Positions 35,000 to 47,573 are shown, numbered from the stretch's first letter. The stretch: DNA of 64,000 bases from Monomorium pharaonis (GCF_013373865.1 NC_050469.1:17479046-17543045), one strand, 5' to 3'. Translations and numbers: made by a program. Notes: generated by a model from the letters alone, not told the origin.

Positions 35000-35764
35000 T
35001 TTATAACATGAACTTGTACGCTCACGCGTAAGGAGTAATTCTCGCAATCACCGCTAAACGGTGCAACTTAGCCCTTTCTCCGTAGTCAAGTGATTCTCTC
35101 TAAAAATGTAGCTACACTCCAAAATAGGCTAAAGAGAAACAGGGAGAATAATATAACCACCACAAAAATAAATGTAAAAAATTGATTTTGTTTAAAAAAG
35201 TAAAAGTATTTTATTAAAAAATTATATGTTTATGTAAAATAAATTGTTATATTAAAACAGATAATTTTTTTTTATGGTTAACAAAAATTAAATAAAAACC
35301 TTTAAAATGAAAGAACGAATTATAGATAATTATAGATAATTATAGATTAATTATTATTATTATAGATTGTATAAATGTACATTTTTCTTTTACAGATTAC
35401 TTCGAGAAGGCGTGTGGATATATAATAAACACACAGGCTGCTTATTAGCGCTGTACGATTGTCAAAAGCAAATTGTAAAATTATTGACAATTTATTGGCA
35501 CTGTATAAAGTTGCCATAGCGCTGACAAATCGGCTGCTATATATATTGGCTGCTTATTAGCGCTGTACGGCTGCCAGGTGCGCTGACAATTAGACTGTCA
35601 TTAAAATTAAATTTTTATTTTCTTAAATTGAGTTATTTAATAAAATCTGTTGCCTTAAGATTCCAGTTTACATATACATTCAAAAATCAATTTATAGGCA
35701 TATTATATAATTTAAGACACATATTAAAAAAATTTATAAAAAGTTGAAATTTTTGAGAGACAAT
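35000..35764. other. Region between the satellite and Helitron C
   Basis: No gene is present. The block GGCTGCTTATTAGCGCTGTA occurs at 35428 and again at 35550 (about 120 bp apart). The block 35160-35255 resembles 23895-23990. This is the likely 5' untranslated or promoter part of Helitron C. Confidence 0.5.
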
Positions 35765-38700
35765 ATGTCTGTATACACAAAAAGACATATAACTTTAATG
35801 CCTGCAGAGAAAAATATAATAATTCAAGGCGAATGGCTAACAGATATACACATGGATCATTTTCAATGGCTTTTAATAAACTATTCAAATTATAGACCTG
35901 TTGAAACATGGCGAATACAGTTACCAGATACAATATTAGCTATGCCAAAAGATACAAAACATATACAAATATTGCACAGTTCTTCAAATTTATTAGATGG
36001 ACATTGGGTATGTAGCTTTTACGACAAAAAAAATATTTTTATATATGATTCGTTAAATAATAAAACATTACATAAACAACATAAGCAATTCTTGGAAAGA
36101 TTATTTCCAACATATGACTTTGAAAAAAATCCTGTCAAATTTCCTACTGTGCAACACCAACCAAATTCTAATGATTGTGGTGTTTTTGCTATAGCTTTTG
36201 CAACTTCATTATTATTTAATATTAAACCTGAAAGAGTAAACTATGATCATAGGTTAATGCGTTTGCATTTGTTAAAAATTCTTGAAACGAATATAATTGA
36301 GCATTTTCCACAAGATCTACAATATGGTAGTCCTCAAAAAGTATTTCCTTTAGCAGTAATAAGAGCAAGAGAAATTGCAGCACTTGCTAAATATGTAGAG
36401 CGTCAATGTGAGACGGAGCAACAGAAATTATCTCGATTACAAAATCATCGTGATTACGCAAAAAAACGTAGTTTAAATGAACAGGATTTAGAGAATTATC
36501 GTGCTAAAATGCGATTTGAATATGCACAAGATGTAGAAAATAATCGTGCTAAAAAGCGATGTCGATATGCACAAAATAAAGAAAAGGATTGTTCTAAACA
36601 ACGGCTTCGATATAAAAAGAACATAGAAAATAATCGTCTTAATAAGCGATTACATTATATTAAACATTCTCAGCATGAACGAAATAGACAAACACAATAT
36701 TCTAATCATAAGTGGATTTACAATAAACAATATTACAAAAAAACAAAAATAAATAAAATCCAATCTTGTAAAAAAAATATTGGTCAAAATATTATTAAAA
36801 AATATATGAAATTTTGGTCTAAAAATTATATTCATATACGTAATCCTGTAATAATTACAGATATCATGAAGAAACTTGACATTAAAGATAATATTAAAAA
36901 ACGATTAGAAGCTGAAAAAATTTTACGTTGGTCTATGAAAATAAGGAATAATTATATTCGTAATATGTACAAAATATTAGCTATATTGAAAAAGAGATCA
37001 GAAGTACATTTAACTCTTGTTACTGATTGTGTAACAATTGATGATAAATTACGTGCATTATGTGGTTTATCGAGACATACAGCTTCATCGGAAAATTATT
37101 TTGTTGATTCCAAATGTGAACTTACTATATCGCAACCTTTGGTAATGAATGTAAAAGGTCAAGTTACAAATGTATTACCTTTAATAGAAGCACAAGCCAA
37201 AAATGCATGGTTATGTAGTAATACTTTATGTAAAATTGATTCATTTATAATTGATCGTTATGAAAAATTTCTTGAAGTAATAAGTACATGTACTTTAAAA
37301 AAAATACCAGAACTATTACGTAAAGTTCATCAGAGATGTACAGTAAATAATTTGACTAACAAATTGGGTCATACACATGCTTGTTATATTAATCCAAATT
37401 TTTGTAAAACGATGTTTCTTCCTATTCAGTTATTATCACCTCATTTTCCAAAGGTAAGAAATATTAAACGTTTCATTTATCAAATAAAAGCAGACTATCA
37501 AAAGTTGATAAATCTAGAAAAGGCTTTAACTTCTAGTGACGTCGATACATTAAATAATATTATAACTTTAGCAAAAGAACAATTAAATATGTATAAACAT
37601 CATCAAATTTTGATTAACTTGAGTGATGATGATATTATATCTAAATATAATAAAGCATTTAAAGCGTTTACTAAACGTTGTTTGGATACACCTCGACACA
37701 TTTGTGTTTCATGTGAAAGACTTTGTTACAAAAGAAATGTGTCTGAAATTAGTAAGGTTAAAACACAATTAGATATATCAATTTGGAGAGATTTAATGAC
37801 GCATATAAAAAATCAGAATATTAATCCGCAATACATATGTCTTTATTGCCTAAGAAAATTTCGTAACGGTTTAATGCCTGCTTATTGTGTTTTAAATAAT
37901 TTATTTATACAAGATGTTCCTGAAGTAATATCGTCTCTAAATTCATTCGAAAAAATGTTTATACAAAGAGCTAAAGCATTTCAAACTATTGTTAAAATGG
38001 GAACTGTGATAAATAAAAAGTTGCCTCAAAGACAGATGGTACAAAAGGTAAAAGGTAGAACATTTCATTTACCTTTACCATTAGAACAAACAATGAACAA
38101 AATATGTTCAAATACTGATGCGATAAATAAAAATATAGAGTTGTATATTTTAGTTAGAGGTATTCCGACAAAATCTAAATTTATTTGGGAAGAAATGATT
38201 AATCTTAAAAAAGTATTCGATGCTTTAATATGGCTAAAACATAACAATCATCTTTACAAACATATTATACTGCCAGAGACCTACAATGGATTATATTTGA
38301 AAAAGAATATACCATTTTTTGAAATAAAAGAGACAAACAGTGATACTGAATTTGTATCGGATGACGATGATACATTAGTGAATTCTAAAATTGAAATGCG
38401 AAAAACAAAACATAATTCAGAAGCAATTTTAAAACATCAGGGTGAGGCTATGATAACTCAAGTTACTGATGGCAATGATAGTTATTACGAACAGTATACT
38501 ATTTATCCTTTATATGAAAAAAAATCACGTGAAAGTGCTACCGCTTTATATCAAATGTTAAAAGTTCAAGAATTACCATTGGATAATCGTGAAAAATCTT
38601 TAGATCTGTTATGTTTTCCAGATTTATACCCCTTTGGTGTTAATGGACAACATGAAAGTAGACAGATTAAACTTCATGACCATGAATATATTAAATGTCG

Positions 38701-39034
38701 TTTGACTTCTAAACATCCGCAATATAGATTAAATCAACAATATTTATTTTATTTATTAAATGATGCGAATAATCGTCAATTAAAGCGTGGTATTTATCAT
38801 AAGTTAAATATAACTAATTTACGAGATCGTTATACGGCTTCAGAATATTTACAAGCAATGCAAAAAGAATTATTAGAGTCTGACTTAAGCACAATATTTT
38901 CTACTTTAAGAAATACAGAGCAATATTGGCGTAGACCAAGAAATGATTTAAATTGTATGATACAAAATTACGGTCCTGCAACATGGTTTTTAACATTGAG
39001 TCCTGGTGAATGGATGTGGGATGATTTAGGTTAA
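35765..39034 (+). CDS. Helitron C protein, N-terminal part: Ulp1-like protease, DUF6570-like finger, Helitron N domain
   Basis: From ATG 35765 the frame runs 1089 codons to a TAA (39032-39034), and the same frame continues beyond it (next entry). Residues about 1-180 form a C48/Ulp1-type cysteine protease: DGHWVC (His 80), IYDS (Asp 95), HQPNSNDCGVFAIAFA (Gln 132, Cys 138), the complete catalytic set of a SUMO-type protease fold. Residues about 225-320 are basic repeats of the type ENNRAKKRCRYAQN. A double Cys pair region (CVSCERLC...CLYCLRKF...FIQDVPEVI) matches the DUF6570-like domain that precedes Helitron N domains. The end (LNCMIQNYGPATWFLTLSP) is the start of the Helitron Rep region. 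It belongs to a different Helitron lineage from A, B/D and E. Confidence 0.9.
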   Translation: MSVYTKRHITLMPAEKNIIIQGEWLTDIHMDHFQWLLINYSNYRPVETWRIQLPDTILAMPKDTKHIQILHSSSNLLDGHWVCSFYDKKNIFIYDSLNNKTLHKQHKQFLERLFPTYDFEKNPVKFPTVQHQPNSNDCGVFAIAFATSLLFNIKPERVNYDHRLMRLHLLKILETNIIEHFPQDLQYGSPQKVFPLAVIRAREIAALAKYVERQCETEQQKLSRLQNHRDYAKKRSLNEQDLENYRAKMRFEYAQDVENNRAKKRCRYAQNKEKDCSKQRLRYKKNIENNRLNKRLHYIKHSQHERNRQTQYSNHKWIYNKQYYKKTKINKIQSCKKNIGQNIIKKYMKFWSKNYIHIRNPVIITDIMKKLDIKDNIKKRLEAEKILRWSMKIRNNYIRNMYKILAILKKRSEVHLTLVTDCVTIDDKLRALCGLSRHTASSENYFVDSKCELTISQPLVMNVKGQVTNVLPLIEAQAKNAWLCSNTLCKIDSFIIDRYEKFLEVISTCTLKKIPELLRKVHQRCTVNNLTNKLGHTHACYINPNFCKTMFLPIQLLSPHFPKVRNIKRFIYQIKADYQKLINLEKALTSSDVDTLNNIITLAKEQLNMYKHHQILINLSDDDIISKYNKAFKAFTKRCLDTPRHICVSCERLCYKRNVSEISKVKTQLDISIWRDLMTHIKNQNINPQYICLYCLRKFRNGLMPAYCVLNNLFIQDVPEVISSLNSFEKMFIQRAKAFQTIVKMGTVINKKLPQRQMVQKVKGRTFHLPLPLEQTMNKICSNTDAINKNIELYILVRGIPTKSKFIWEEMINLKKVFDALIWLKHNNHLYKHIILPETYNGLYLKKNIPFFEIKETNSDTEFVSDDDDTLVNSKIEMRKTKHNSEAILKHQGEAMITQVTDGNDSYYEQYTIYPLYEKKSRESATALYQMLKVQELPLDNREKSLDLLCFPDLYPFGVNGQHESRQIKLHDHEYIKCRLTSKHPQYRLNQQYLFYLLNDANNRQLKRGIYHKLNITNLRDRYTASEYLQAMQKELLESDLSTIFSTLRNTEQYWRRPRNDLNCMIQNYGPATWFLTLSPGEWMWDDLG

Positions 39035-42000
39035 TACATTCGTGAAGTAAATGGTTGGTATAATGATTCATCTTCCATTAGTGTTCTCGTTGCTAGAGAT
39101 TCTGTATCAACATCGAGATATCTTGATAATAAGTTTCGGGCAATGCTTGATTTTATTTGTTCTGACGATCATCCGATTGGAGAAGTTACACATTATTTCT
39201 GGCGACGAGAATATCAAGGTAGAGGGATACAACATTTTCATTTGTTAATTTGGATTAAAAATGCGCCAATTATTGGTGAATCTTCTATCGAAGAAGTTTC
39301 TAAATTTATTTTACAACATGTAAGTTGTAAAATGCCAGACAAAAATATTTCTCCGTTATTATATGAACGAGTTAATAGGTATCAACAACACAAACATAAC
39401 AATTATTGTCTCCGTTCTAAGAAAGTAGGACGTAAAGTTATTCGTTTATGTCGTTTCGGATTTCCTCGACCTGTTACAGATACGTTTACTATAAGAGATG
39501 TTCCAAGTTCAATAGCAGGTAGAAAACAATTAAAATCTAAAAGTAGGCTTTATGACCTGCCTCGGACAAATTTGGAGGTAAATATAAATGACTATAATCC
39601 TATTATTCTTACTGCATGGGAAGGAAATATGGACATACAATTTATTGGTGAAAAATCAACGTTGCTTACTATATACATTACTAAATACATAAACAAAGAA
39701 GGAAAATGTGAATTATCTGAAAATATTCTGGATTGCAAAAATCAAAATAATAAATCAATTGCAAGCTGTCTTTGGAATATTGGATTAAGATTTTTAAATA
39801 ATAGAGAATGTGGAGCTCTTGAAGCTGCTGATACATTGTTAGGTATTCCTTTATTTGGCACTGATCAAAGTACGACAATAAAATGGCTGGATACGAATCA
39901 GATACGATACAGAAAAGTTAAAAACTATAAAGAAATTGAAGCTCTTGATGGAAATTCTACAGACATATTTTGTTCTTCTGTAATAGATGATCATTATCCG
40001 CATAGACCGGAAGAACTTGAATCGATGTCTTTATATGAATTTGTACAATGGCATGATATTACGAAAATCAAACCACAAAGTAAAAATATTAAATATTACA
40101 AGATGAATAATGGTTATTATCTCAAACGGCGACAGCGTGGACATCTTATTAATCATTATAAACATAACGTTAATACGCGGCCAGAAAATTATTTTTTTTC
40201 ATTACTTCTTATGTTTCAACCATGGCGAAAAATAGATGAGCTTAAAAACAATTGTGATACTTATGCAGAATCATTTCACATGGTAGAATTACATCTCGTC
40301 AAAGCATTAGAGTATCATGAAAAAATGGAAGAATTGCAAAAAGCATACGAAACTGCGAAGCAATTGGTTCAACAGCATATTGACGAAAAACAGCATATGT
40401 CTCAAGATGATCCTGATAATCCAATAGGTATTCAAAATATTCAAGCTGGCGAAGCAATGCAAGATTTTAAAGATCTTGGTGATAAAATTCATGAAGAAAT
40501 TGATATATCTGAAATGATTTCAAAACTAAATGCAGACCAAAAAAGAGTATTTGATAACGTTATTAGCACTGTATCAAATAAAAATTCATTGCTACGATTA
40601 TACGTTAGCGGAGAAGGAGGAACTGGAAAAAGTTATTTGATTAAAACTATTAAATATTGGATAAAACAAAATCTTCATAAGGATACTGCTATAGCGGCAC
40701 CTACTGGTATAGCAGCGTTTAATATAAATGGTTTGACAATACATAGATTACTTCAATTACCCGTTGAACATGGTTCTACTCCCAAGTATAAACAATTAGC
40801 TGATCATGTATTAAAAGTTTTACGAACAGATCTCAAAGATGTTATTCTCTTTATAATAGATGAAGTATCAATGATATCTAATTTAACTTTATTGTATATA
40901 CATTTGCGATTATCTGAAATATTTGATACTATTGATTGTGATGATGGCTGGTTTGGTCAAAAGCATATTCTTCTATTTGGAGATTTACTTCAATTACCTC
41001 CGGTACGTGAAGATCCTGCCTTTGTAGATTTATCAAATGAAAAAATTCAAAAATTTCTTGGATCTTTAAATGCTGTTAATTTATGGACTACTTTATTTAA
41101 TTATGATGAATTAACGATTAATATGCGCCAACAAGGGGATGGATTTTTTCGTCAATTACTCTCGAGAATTCGTATTGGTTTACTGACAAGATCTGATTGT
41201 GACATTCTCGAAAAAAGAAAAATATCCTTAAAAGGTGAATCTTTTGACGCAAGATTAGATAAATTATGTAATTTTATTAGTAATTTACCTTCTGATACCG
41301 TTTGTTTATTGCCTACTTGTCATATGTGCAATGTTCTTAACACTGCAATGTTAAAGCGTATTGTTTCAAAGGAAATATTATTAATTGCTGAAGATGAGGT
41401 TGAATGTATTCCATATATCAAGAAAAAAGTAACAAAAGTATTGACGGATAATGATGATGATAATAGTAGAACAGCTGGGCTTTCAAAACAAATTACAATT
41501 AAAATTGGAGCGAAAGTTATGATAAGACGTAATATTGATGCTAGTTTAGGTCTTGTAAATGGTGCAATTGCTACAGTTATTTCAGTTGTGCAAGATCCAT
41601 CTACTAATTATATAGAAAAGATCAAACTTCTTTTACCATCGAATTTAGAATATTTTATTGAAAGAATAAATGTTAAGTTCCAAGTCATGGATAAAGCATT
41701 TGTTATTAGAAAACAATTTTCAATATCTTTAAGTTATGGTATCACTATACATAAAGCCCAAGGATTAAGTTTGCAAAATGTTGTTGCGGATATAGGTAAT
41801 TCTGTGTTTAGTTGCGGTCAGATTTATGTGGCATTATCTCGAGTAACGTCTCTGGATGGATTGTATTTGATTAATTTTGACCCTTCATCTGTAGTAGCTA
41901 GTGAAGAGGCAATTATTGAATATAATCGGCTAAAACGAATACATAAACCAGAAGAACAAGTTATTGCAATTTCAAAAGAGCATTTTTGTAAAGTTAAAGA

Positions 42001-42898
42001 TGTGCCATGGACATTATCGAAGATAATTACTTCCGTTCAACAATCAGCTCAAAAAATTCGACAAAGAGCTTGTTGGGTATTACATGGTTTTCAAAATATT
42101 GACAATGTTTCATGCTATGCAAATACTGCATTGCAGTGTTTATTTAATTTAAATATTATTAGAAAACAATTATTTAAATCTGATAAATTAGATGTTTTAA
42201 GTATATTAGCGCATCAATATGAAAATGGAATACATAATTTGAATACTTATAGAATACGGGAATATTTAGGGGAATATTTTTCAAATAGTATTAAACGAGA
42301 TGCATTTGATTTTCTTACATCTCTTTGTATAAAATATGATTTTATAAAAAATTTGGTGGAGCATCAAGTTATTTCTACTAGTCGATGCAAATTATGTGGT
42401 AATACAAAAGTTACTACTACTAACAATGTTATTCTTTCAATTTCTATTGATAATTTAAAGAAAAAAAGTTTTAATCTTAATGATTTATTAAATATTTCAT
42501 TCTCACATTGGTTTGAATTATATGATAAATTATGTGAACGTTGTGAAGGAAATGAGTTATTGTGTAAGAATGAGATAAATCTAACAAAACAGATAGTTAT
42601 TATACATTTAAATTTGTTTTTATTACAAAATGACATATTAGTAAAAGTACCACAAAAGTTTAATTTATGCGCTGTACCGACAAGTAAAATATTAATAGCT
42701 GGAGAGACATATAAAGTTATGAATGCTATATTTCATCACGGTTTATGTATTGAAAACGGTCATTTCACAAATATGTGTAGAGAAGCATCATCTAATATTT
42801 AGATTGAAATTGATGATGTGCAAATTACAAAAAAACAGTGGCCTAGAGGTGCTAAAGATATTTATATACTATTTTTAGAAAAAGTTAGTAATAAATAA
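39035..42898 (+). CDS. Helitron C protein, C-terminal part: HUH Rep, Pif1-like helicase and USP-type protease
   Basis: This continues in the same frame after one TAA, next to the Rep region. The first ATG is at 39143. The HUH nuclease motif GIQHFHLLIW is at 39224-39253 and the tyrosine motif YITKYINK near 39672. The SF1/Pif1 helicase follows: GEGGTGKS (Walker A, 40609-40635), IIDEVSM (40855), FGDLLQLPPV (40978), YGITIHKAQG (41734), YVALSRVTSLDG (41826). The tail (about 42080-42898) is a C19/USP-like domain: Cys box NVSCYANTALQCL (Cys at 42113), paired CxxC (CKLCG, CERCE), and His box ENGHFTNMC (His at 42761). A TAG at 42800-42802 cuts the tail. The frame continues 31 codons to TAA 42898 with YILFLEKV, matching a USP C-terminus. 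The two nonsense codons suggest recent inactivation or sequence error. Confidence 0.9.
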
Positions 42899-43176
42899 TA
42901 CGTATTTATTAATTAATATATTATTAAAATATAAACGTTAATTTTAATAAATATTTAACAAAGTGTAATTATAAATTGAGTTGAAAGAATTACAAGCAAG
43001 TTTTTTAGTTCATTGATTGATTAATCTCACATGTTAATACTTTCATATACAAAGCCTGGGAATTATAATATAAAAAATTGTGTAATGTAAATCAATTTAA
43101 GTCATATATAAAATTTTTTATTGCAAAAATATATATACTCTAAATAAGATGCTTAATACTACAAAATGCGTGATAT
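42899..43176. other. AT-rich flank after Helitron C
   Basis: No stem-loop plus CTRR terminus was recognised, so the 3' end of Helitron C is not defined here. Confidence 0.5.
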
Positions 43177-44260
43177 CCGAACAAAATTACCTTTTTTAAA
43201 AAAAGGTAAAAAAAAGGCGCCAAGTGTGTGTATGTGCGCCCCTAAGAAAAAACCTATTATATTAGGTAAATTGTCTTATTGTCTTCTCTACGCAAATAAT
43301 GATATAAAATAAATGCGCCAATTATAAGAATATTTATACAAAATTTATTTATTAAAATTTTTTATTAAAATATTTAATAATAAACGGGCTTGATAATCAA
43401 ATAATTAAATGATTAAAATCAACTAACGGGATTATAGTGAAGCAAAAACTTGGCGTGCCCGGGTCGTTAAATCGCAATAAACCATTAATGTTAAACAATA
43501 AAAATATGGAAATTATTTGTACAAATAAAATAATGAAAAAATGATAACCCATCAAAAATTTTACAAAGAAAATATGTCAAGTACATAAACGCATTCGAAA
43601 ATGGGACAAGATCAATACAATCAGACAAGTATATTTAAAAAAAGACTTAGAAAAATCTTATACAATCTATTAAAAAATTATTTAAATTATTTGTACAAAT
43701 AAAATAATAAAAATGATAACCCATCAAAAACATAAACACATTTAAAAATCGGATGAGATTAATTAGCCAAATATATTTGGTAAAAAGACTTAAAAAAGTT
43801 TTATAAAATCTATCTAAAAGTTATTTAACAAATGGAAATGTTATCAATAATAACTGATAATCAAGCAAAAACTGATAGATAGTAAAACAAAACCCAAGCC
43901 ACATTAATCGCATTCTTGTATATATACTTATTGATATCAATAACATAGTCTTGGAAATATTGAAAAAATGCGACCCGGGCACGCCAAGTTTTTGCTTCAC
44001 TATAATCCCGTTAGTTGATTTTAATCATTCAATTATTTGATTATCAAGCCCGTTTATTATTAAATATTTTAATAAAAAATTTTAATAAATAAATTTTGTA
44101 TAAATATTCTTATAATTGGCGCATTTATTTTATATCATTATTTGCGTAGAGAAGACAATAAGACAATTTACCTAATATAATAGGTTTTTTCTTAGGGGCG
44201 CACATACACACACTTGGCGCCTTTTTTTTACCTTTTTTTAAAAAAAGTAATTTTGTTCGG
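43177..44260. mobile_element. Foldback element with two 290-bp inverted arms
   Basis: The arms are 43177-43466 and 43971-44260, each 290 bp and near identical as reverse complements (CCGAACAAAATTAC... and ...GTAATTTTGTTCGG; inner ends CGTGCCCGGGTCG / CGACCCGGGCACG). The flanks carry TAT on both sides (43174-43176 and 44261-44263), a possible 3-bp duplication. The 504-bp centre contains a ~180-bp sequence twice (ATGATAACCCATCAAAAA at about 43540 and 43709). No transposase is present. The right end touches the Helitron D Rep sequence exactly. Confidence 0.85.
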
Positions 44261-44261
44261 T

Positions 44262-46958
44262 ATGTTAATTATGTTAAAACAAAATTACAAAATTACAAAC
44301 TCTGAAACAGTTGACAAATTTATCTCGGCTGAAATATCTGATCCTAATAAAAATCAAAATTTACATAACATTGTTATGAAACATATGATTCATGGGCCAT
44401 GTGGAGATTGGTGTATCATTAATAACAAATGTTCAAAACATTTCCCAAAGTCATTTCATCCTGAAACAACTATGGATGAAGACGGATATCCACAATATCG
44501 TCGAAGAAATGATGGAATGTTGTACGAAAGACCTGGAAGATACGTTGTTGATAACCGTTATGTTGTCCCGTATTGTCCAATGCTTTTACTTTTATTTAAC
44601 AGTCATATCAACATCGAAATAGTATCGAGTATACGATCTGTAAAGTATTTATATAAATATATTTACAAAGGTCACGATGCTGCATCTGTAGTTATTGGTG
44701 AAAACTTAGATAATAATGTAATAACTCATGATGAAATTCGAGATTTTATTGAAGCTCGTTATGTTGGACCTGTAGAAGCATGCTGGCGTATTTTAAGTAA
44801 ACCTTTACAAGAAAAAAGTCATGCTATTGTACGTTTACCGGTACATTTATTAAATGAGCATAGTATAATAATTGATGACAATTTTAATGATGATGCAATG
44901 AGATCTGCTTCACAACGAGTAACTATGTTAATAGATTATTTTGAATTAAATGCTCGAGATAATGAAGCAAAGCAATATTTGTATACTGATATTCCATCTT
45001 ATTATGTATTTAAAAAAGTTATAATTAATGGTAAAATTGTTTATCGTTGGGAAAAACGTCAACGATACTTTAATTGTATTGGACGTATGTATTCTGTCAA
45101 TCCATCGCAAATAGAATTATTCCATTTACGTATACTTTTATTAAACGTTAAAGGAGCAACAAGTTTTCAAGAATTAAAAACTGTTAACAATGAAATATAT
45201 CCAACCTTTACTGCTGCATGTTTAGCATTAGGACTTATAGAAGATGATGAAGAATGGTACCGTGCAATGAATGAAGCAAAAGCTTGGATGATGCCTAAAC
45301 GTTTTCGTAGATTATTTGTACGAATTTTAATTCATTGTCAACCAGTTCACCCTAAAAAACTTTGGGATGAATTTAAAATAGACATGTCAGAAGATTATAT
45401 AAGACGATATGGATCTAAAGAGGGAATTAAGAAAGCTTATAATCATATTGTTAATTTATTACGTATTGAAGGTTGGGATATTTGTAATTTTTCTGAAATG
45501 GAACAAATAGTTGAAAATTTTGAAAATGATAATCGAGAAGAGATTAATAGAGAAATGTTAATAGGTATACAACAATATGAACAATTAAATGTAAAACAAA
45601 AGGAAATTGTTGATATTATTTTAGCAATAATAGATGGCAAGAACAATTCCAATACCTGTTTTTATATTGATGGTCCAGGTGGTTCTGGAAAAACTTTTAT
45701 TTATACAACTCTATACTATTTACTTAAACATAGAAAAAAGACTGTATGTACTATGGCTTTCACTGGTATTGCAGCAACATTACTTCCAAACGGAAAAATG
45801 GTACATAAAGTATTCGGATTACCTGTACCTCTTTTTGCTGATTCTACATCAAACATTAAAAATCAATCTAAAGATGCTGACTATTTAAAGTGTGTAGACG
45901 TGTTTATTTTAGATGAAGCACCTATGGCTCCGCGTTATGTACTAGAAATAATGGATCGAACGTTACGTGAGTTTATGCAAAATAATTTATATTTTGGTGG
46001 TAAAATAATTCTTTTGGGTGGAGATTTTAGACAGTTGTTGCCTGTAAAAGAACGAAGTACACGTTGTGAAATTGTAAATTTATCTATTAAATTTAGTTTT
46101 TTGTGGAAACAATTTCAAATATTTTCATTAACAGAAAATCTAAGAGTTTTGTCACAAGAAAAGGAATTCGCACAATTTTTATTAGATTTGGGTAATGGTT
46201 CTTTAAATGATCAATTAGATAATGTACAAATTCCAGAAAAATGTATAGCAGATGATAACGCAGATATGGTAAAAGATATGTATAGAGATATCATAACATG
46301 TAGGCAATATAGATCTCTTGCAAATTATGTTATATTATCTGGAAGAAATGTCGATGTTATTGATATAAATGAAAGAGTGGTAAATTTGTTAGATGAATCA
46401 ACAGAGAGACTTTATACAAGTGTAGATACTGTTGAAACTACTAATGATAATGAAAGTATATATGAAATGATTTTAACAGAATATCTTAATACTTTAAATC
46501 CAACATGTCTCCCTCCGCATAAATTACGTTTGAGAAAATATACTGTTATTATACTTATTAGAAATCTTAGTATCAGTGAAGGATTGTGTAATGGTACTAG
46601 ATTAATGGTTTTAGATTTGGACAATAATTTATTACGATGTGAAATTTTATCTGGTAGCAAAACTGGTGAAATTGTTTTTCTTAATCGTATTACTTTATAT
46701 TGTGAAAATGTTTACCCGTTTACTTTCAAGAGAAGACAATTTCCAGTAAAATTAGCATTTGCTATGACTATTAATAAGTCATAAGGACAAACTTTTGAAA
46801 AAATTGCAGTAGATCTTCGTAAAAATGTGTTTAGTCATGGACAATTATATGTTGCATTTTCACGAGTTCGTTCCTGGGATTCTTTAAAAATATATTTAAA
46901 TGTTAATAGATTATCTAATAATGTAAAAAATTATGTTTATAAAGAAGTACTTGGATAA
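44262..46958 (+). pseudogene. Helitron D: C-terminal Rep and helicase half
   Basis: Helitron homology begins at MLIMLKQN, the codon following the HUH motif of related copies. It continues through CGDWC...CSKHFPKSFHPET, the tyrosine motif YLYKYIYKGHDA (44650), GPVEACWRIL, and a full Pif1-like helicase: GPGGSGKTF (45672), ILDEAPMAPR (45908), GGDFRQLLPV (46018), INKS then a TAA (46782-46784) in place of the Gln codon of the usual INKSQGQTF, and the ending SRVRSWDSL to TAA 46958. Only that one stop breaks the frame. It lacks a start and the nuclease histidines, which are present at the end of Helitron B. The RPA-like gene follows 616 bp downstream on the same strand. Confidence 0.92.
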
Positions 46959-47573
46959 AATAATTGACTTTTGAAATTTGTTTTTATAATTGTAATTTTA
47001 ATATACATAAAATTTATATGAGAAGTGCATGAGATATGCATGAATAGTTTTATGTCAATTTTGTTTGTTATAAAAATATTGTTATAAAATACATACATAC
47101 ATTTTACTTAATTTATTTTCCAATAATGATTATAATATGATGATGGTAATGATAATAATAATAGTCATTTTTTATATTGTTGTAAATAATGGAAATAATG
47201 ATTGAATCATTTATTTCATGAAAAATAATCAAATCCAAGTAAGAGAAAAGTAAGAGTAAAAGAAAAATTTTGTTTTAAAAGAAATATTTAAATTTAAAAA
47301 GAATTTGAATAATAAAATTTATTGTTTATTGAACATTGGAAATATGTTACTTTAAGAAAAAAACTTTTTAGAAAATTTTTTGAACTACAAATACTTTTCA
47401 GTTAAACATTTTTTAGAGTTTTTATTTTTAGTTTTTAATTTTAACAGACGACGTTGTATATTGTATATTGTATATATTGTATATTGTATATTGTATATTG
47501 TATATATTATAATATATTTTTAAGAAAGATTCAAAAGGAATAAAAATCTGAATTTTTAAATAATTTTAAAAAC
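46959..47573. other. Spacer between Helitron D and the RPA-like gene
   Basis: AT-rich, with a TGTATATT-type tandem stretch at 47451-47510. There is no gene; it probably holds the promoter of the RPA-like gene. Confidence 0.5.

Noticed and set aside
44214..44261. Extension of the Helitron D frame upstream into MAPFFYLFLKK
   Set aside because: Those codons lie in the arm of the foldback element; homology to other Helitrons starts at 44262.
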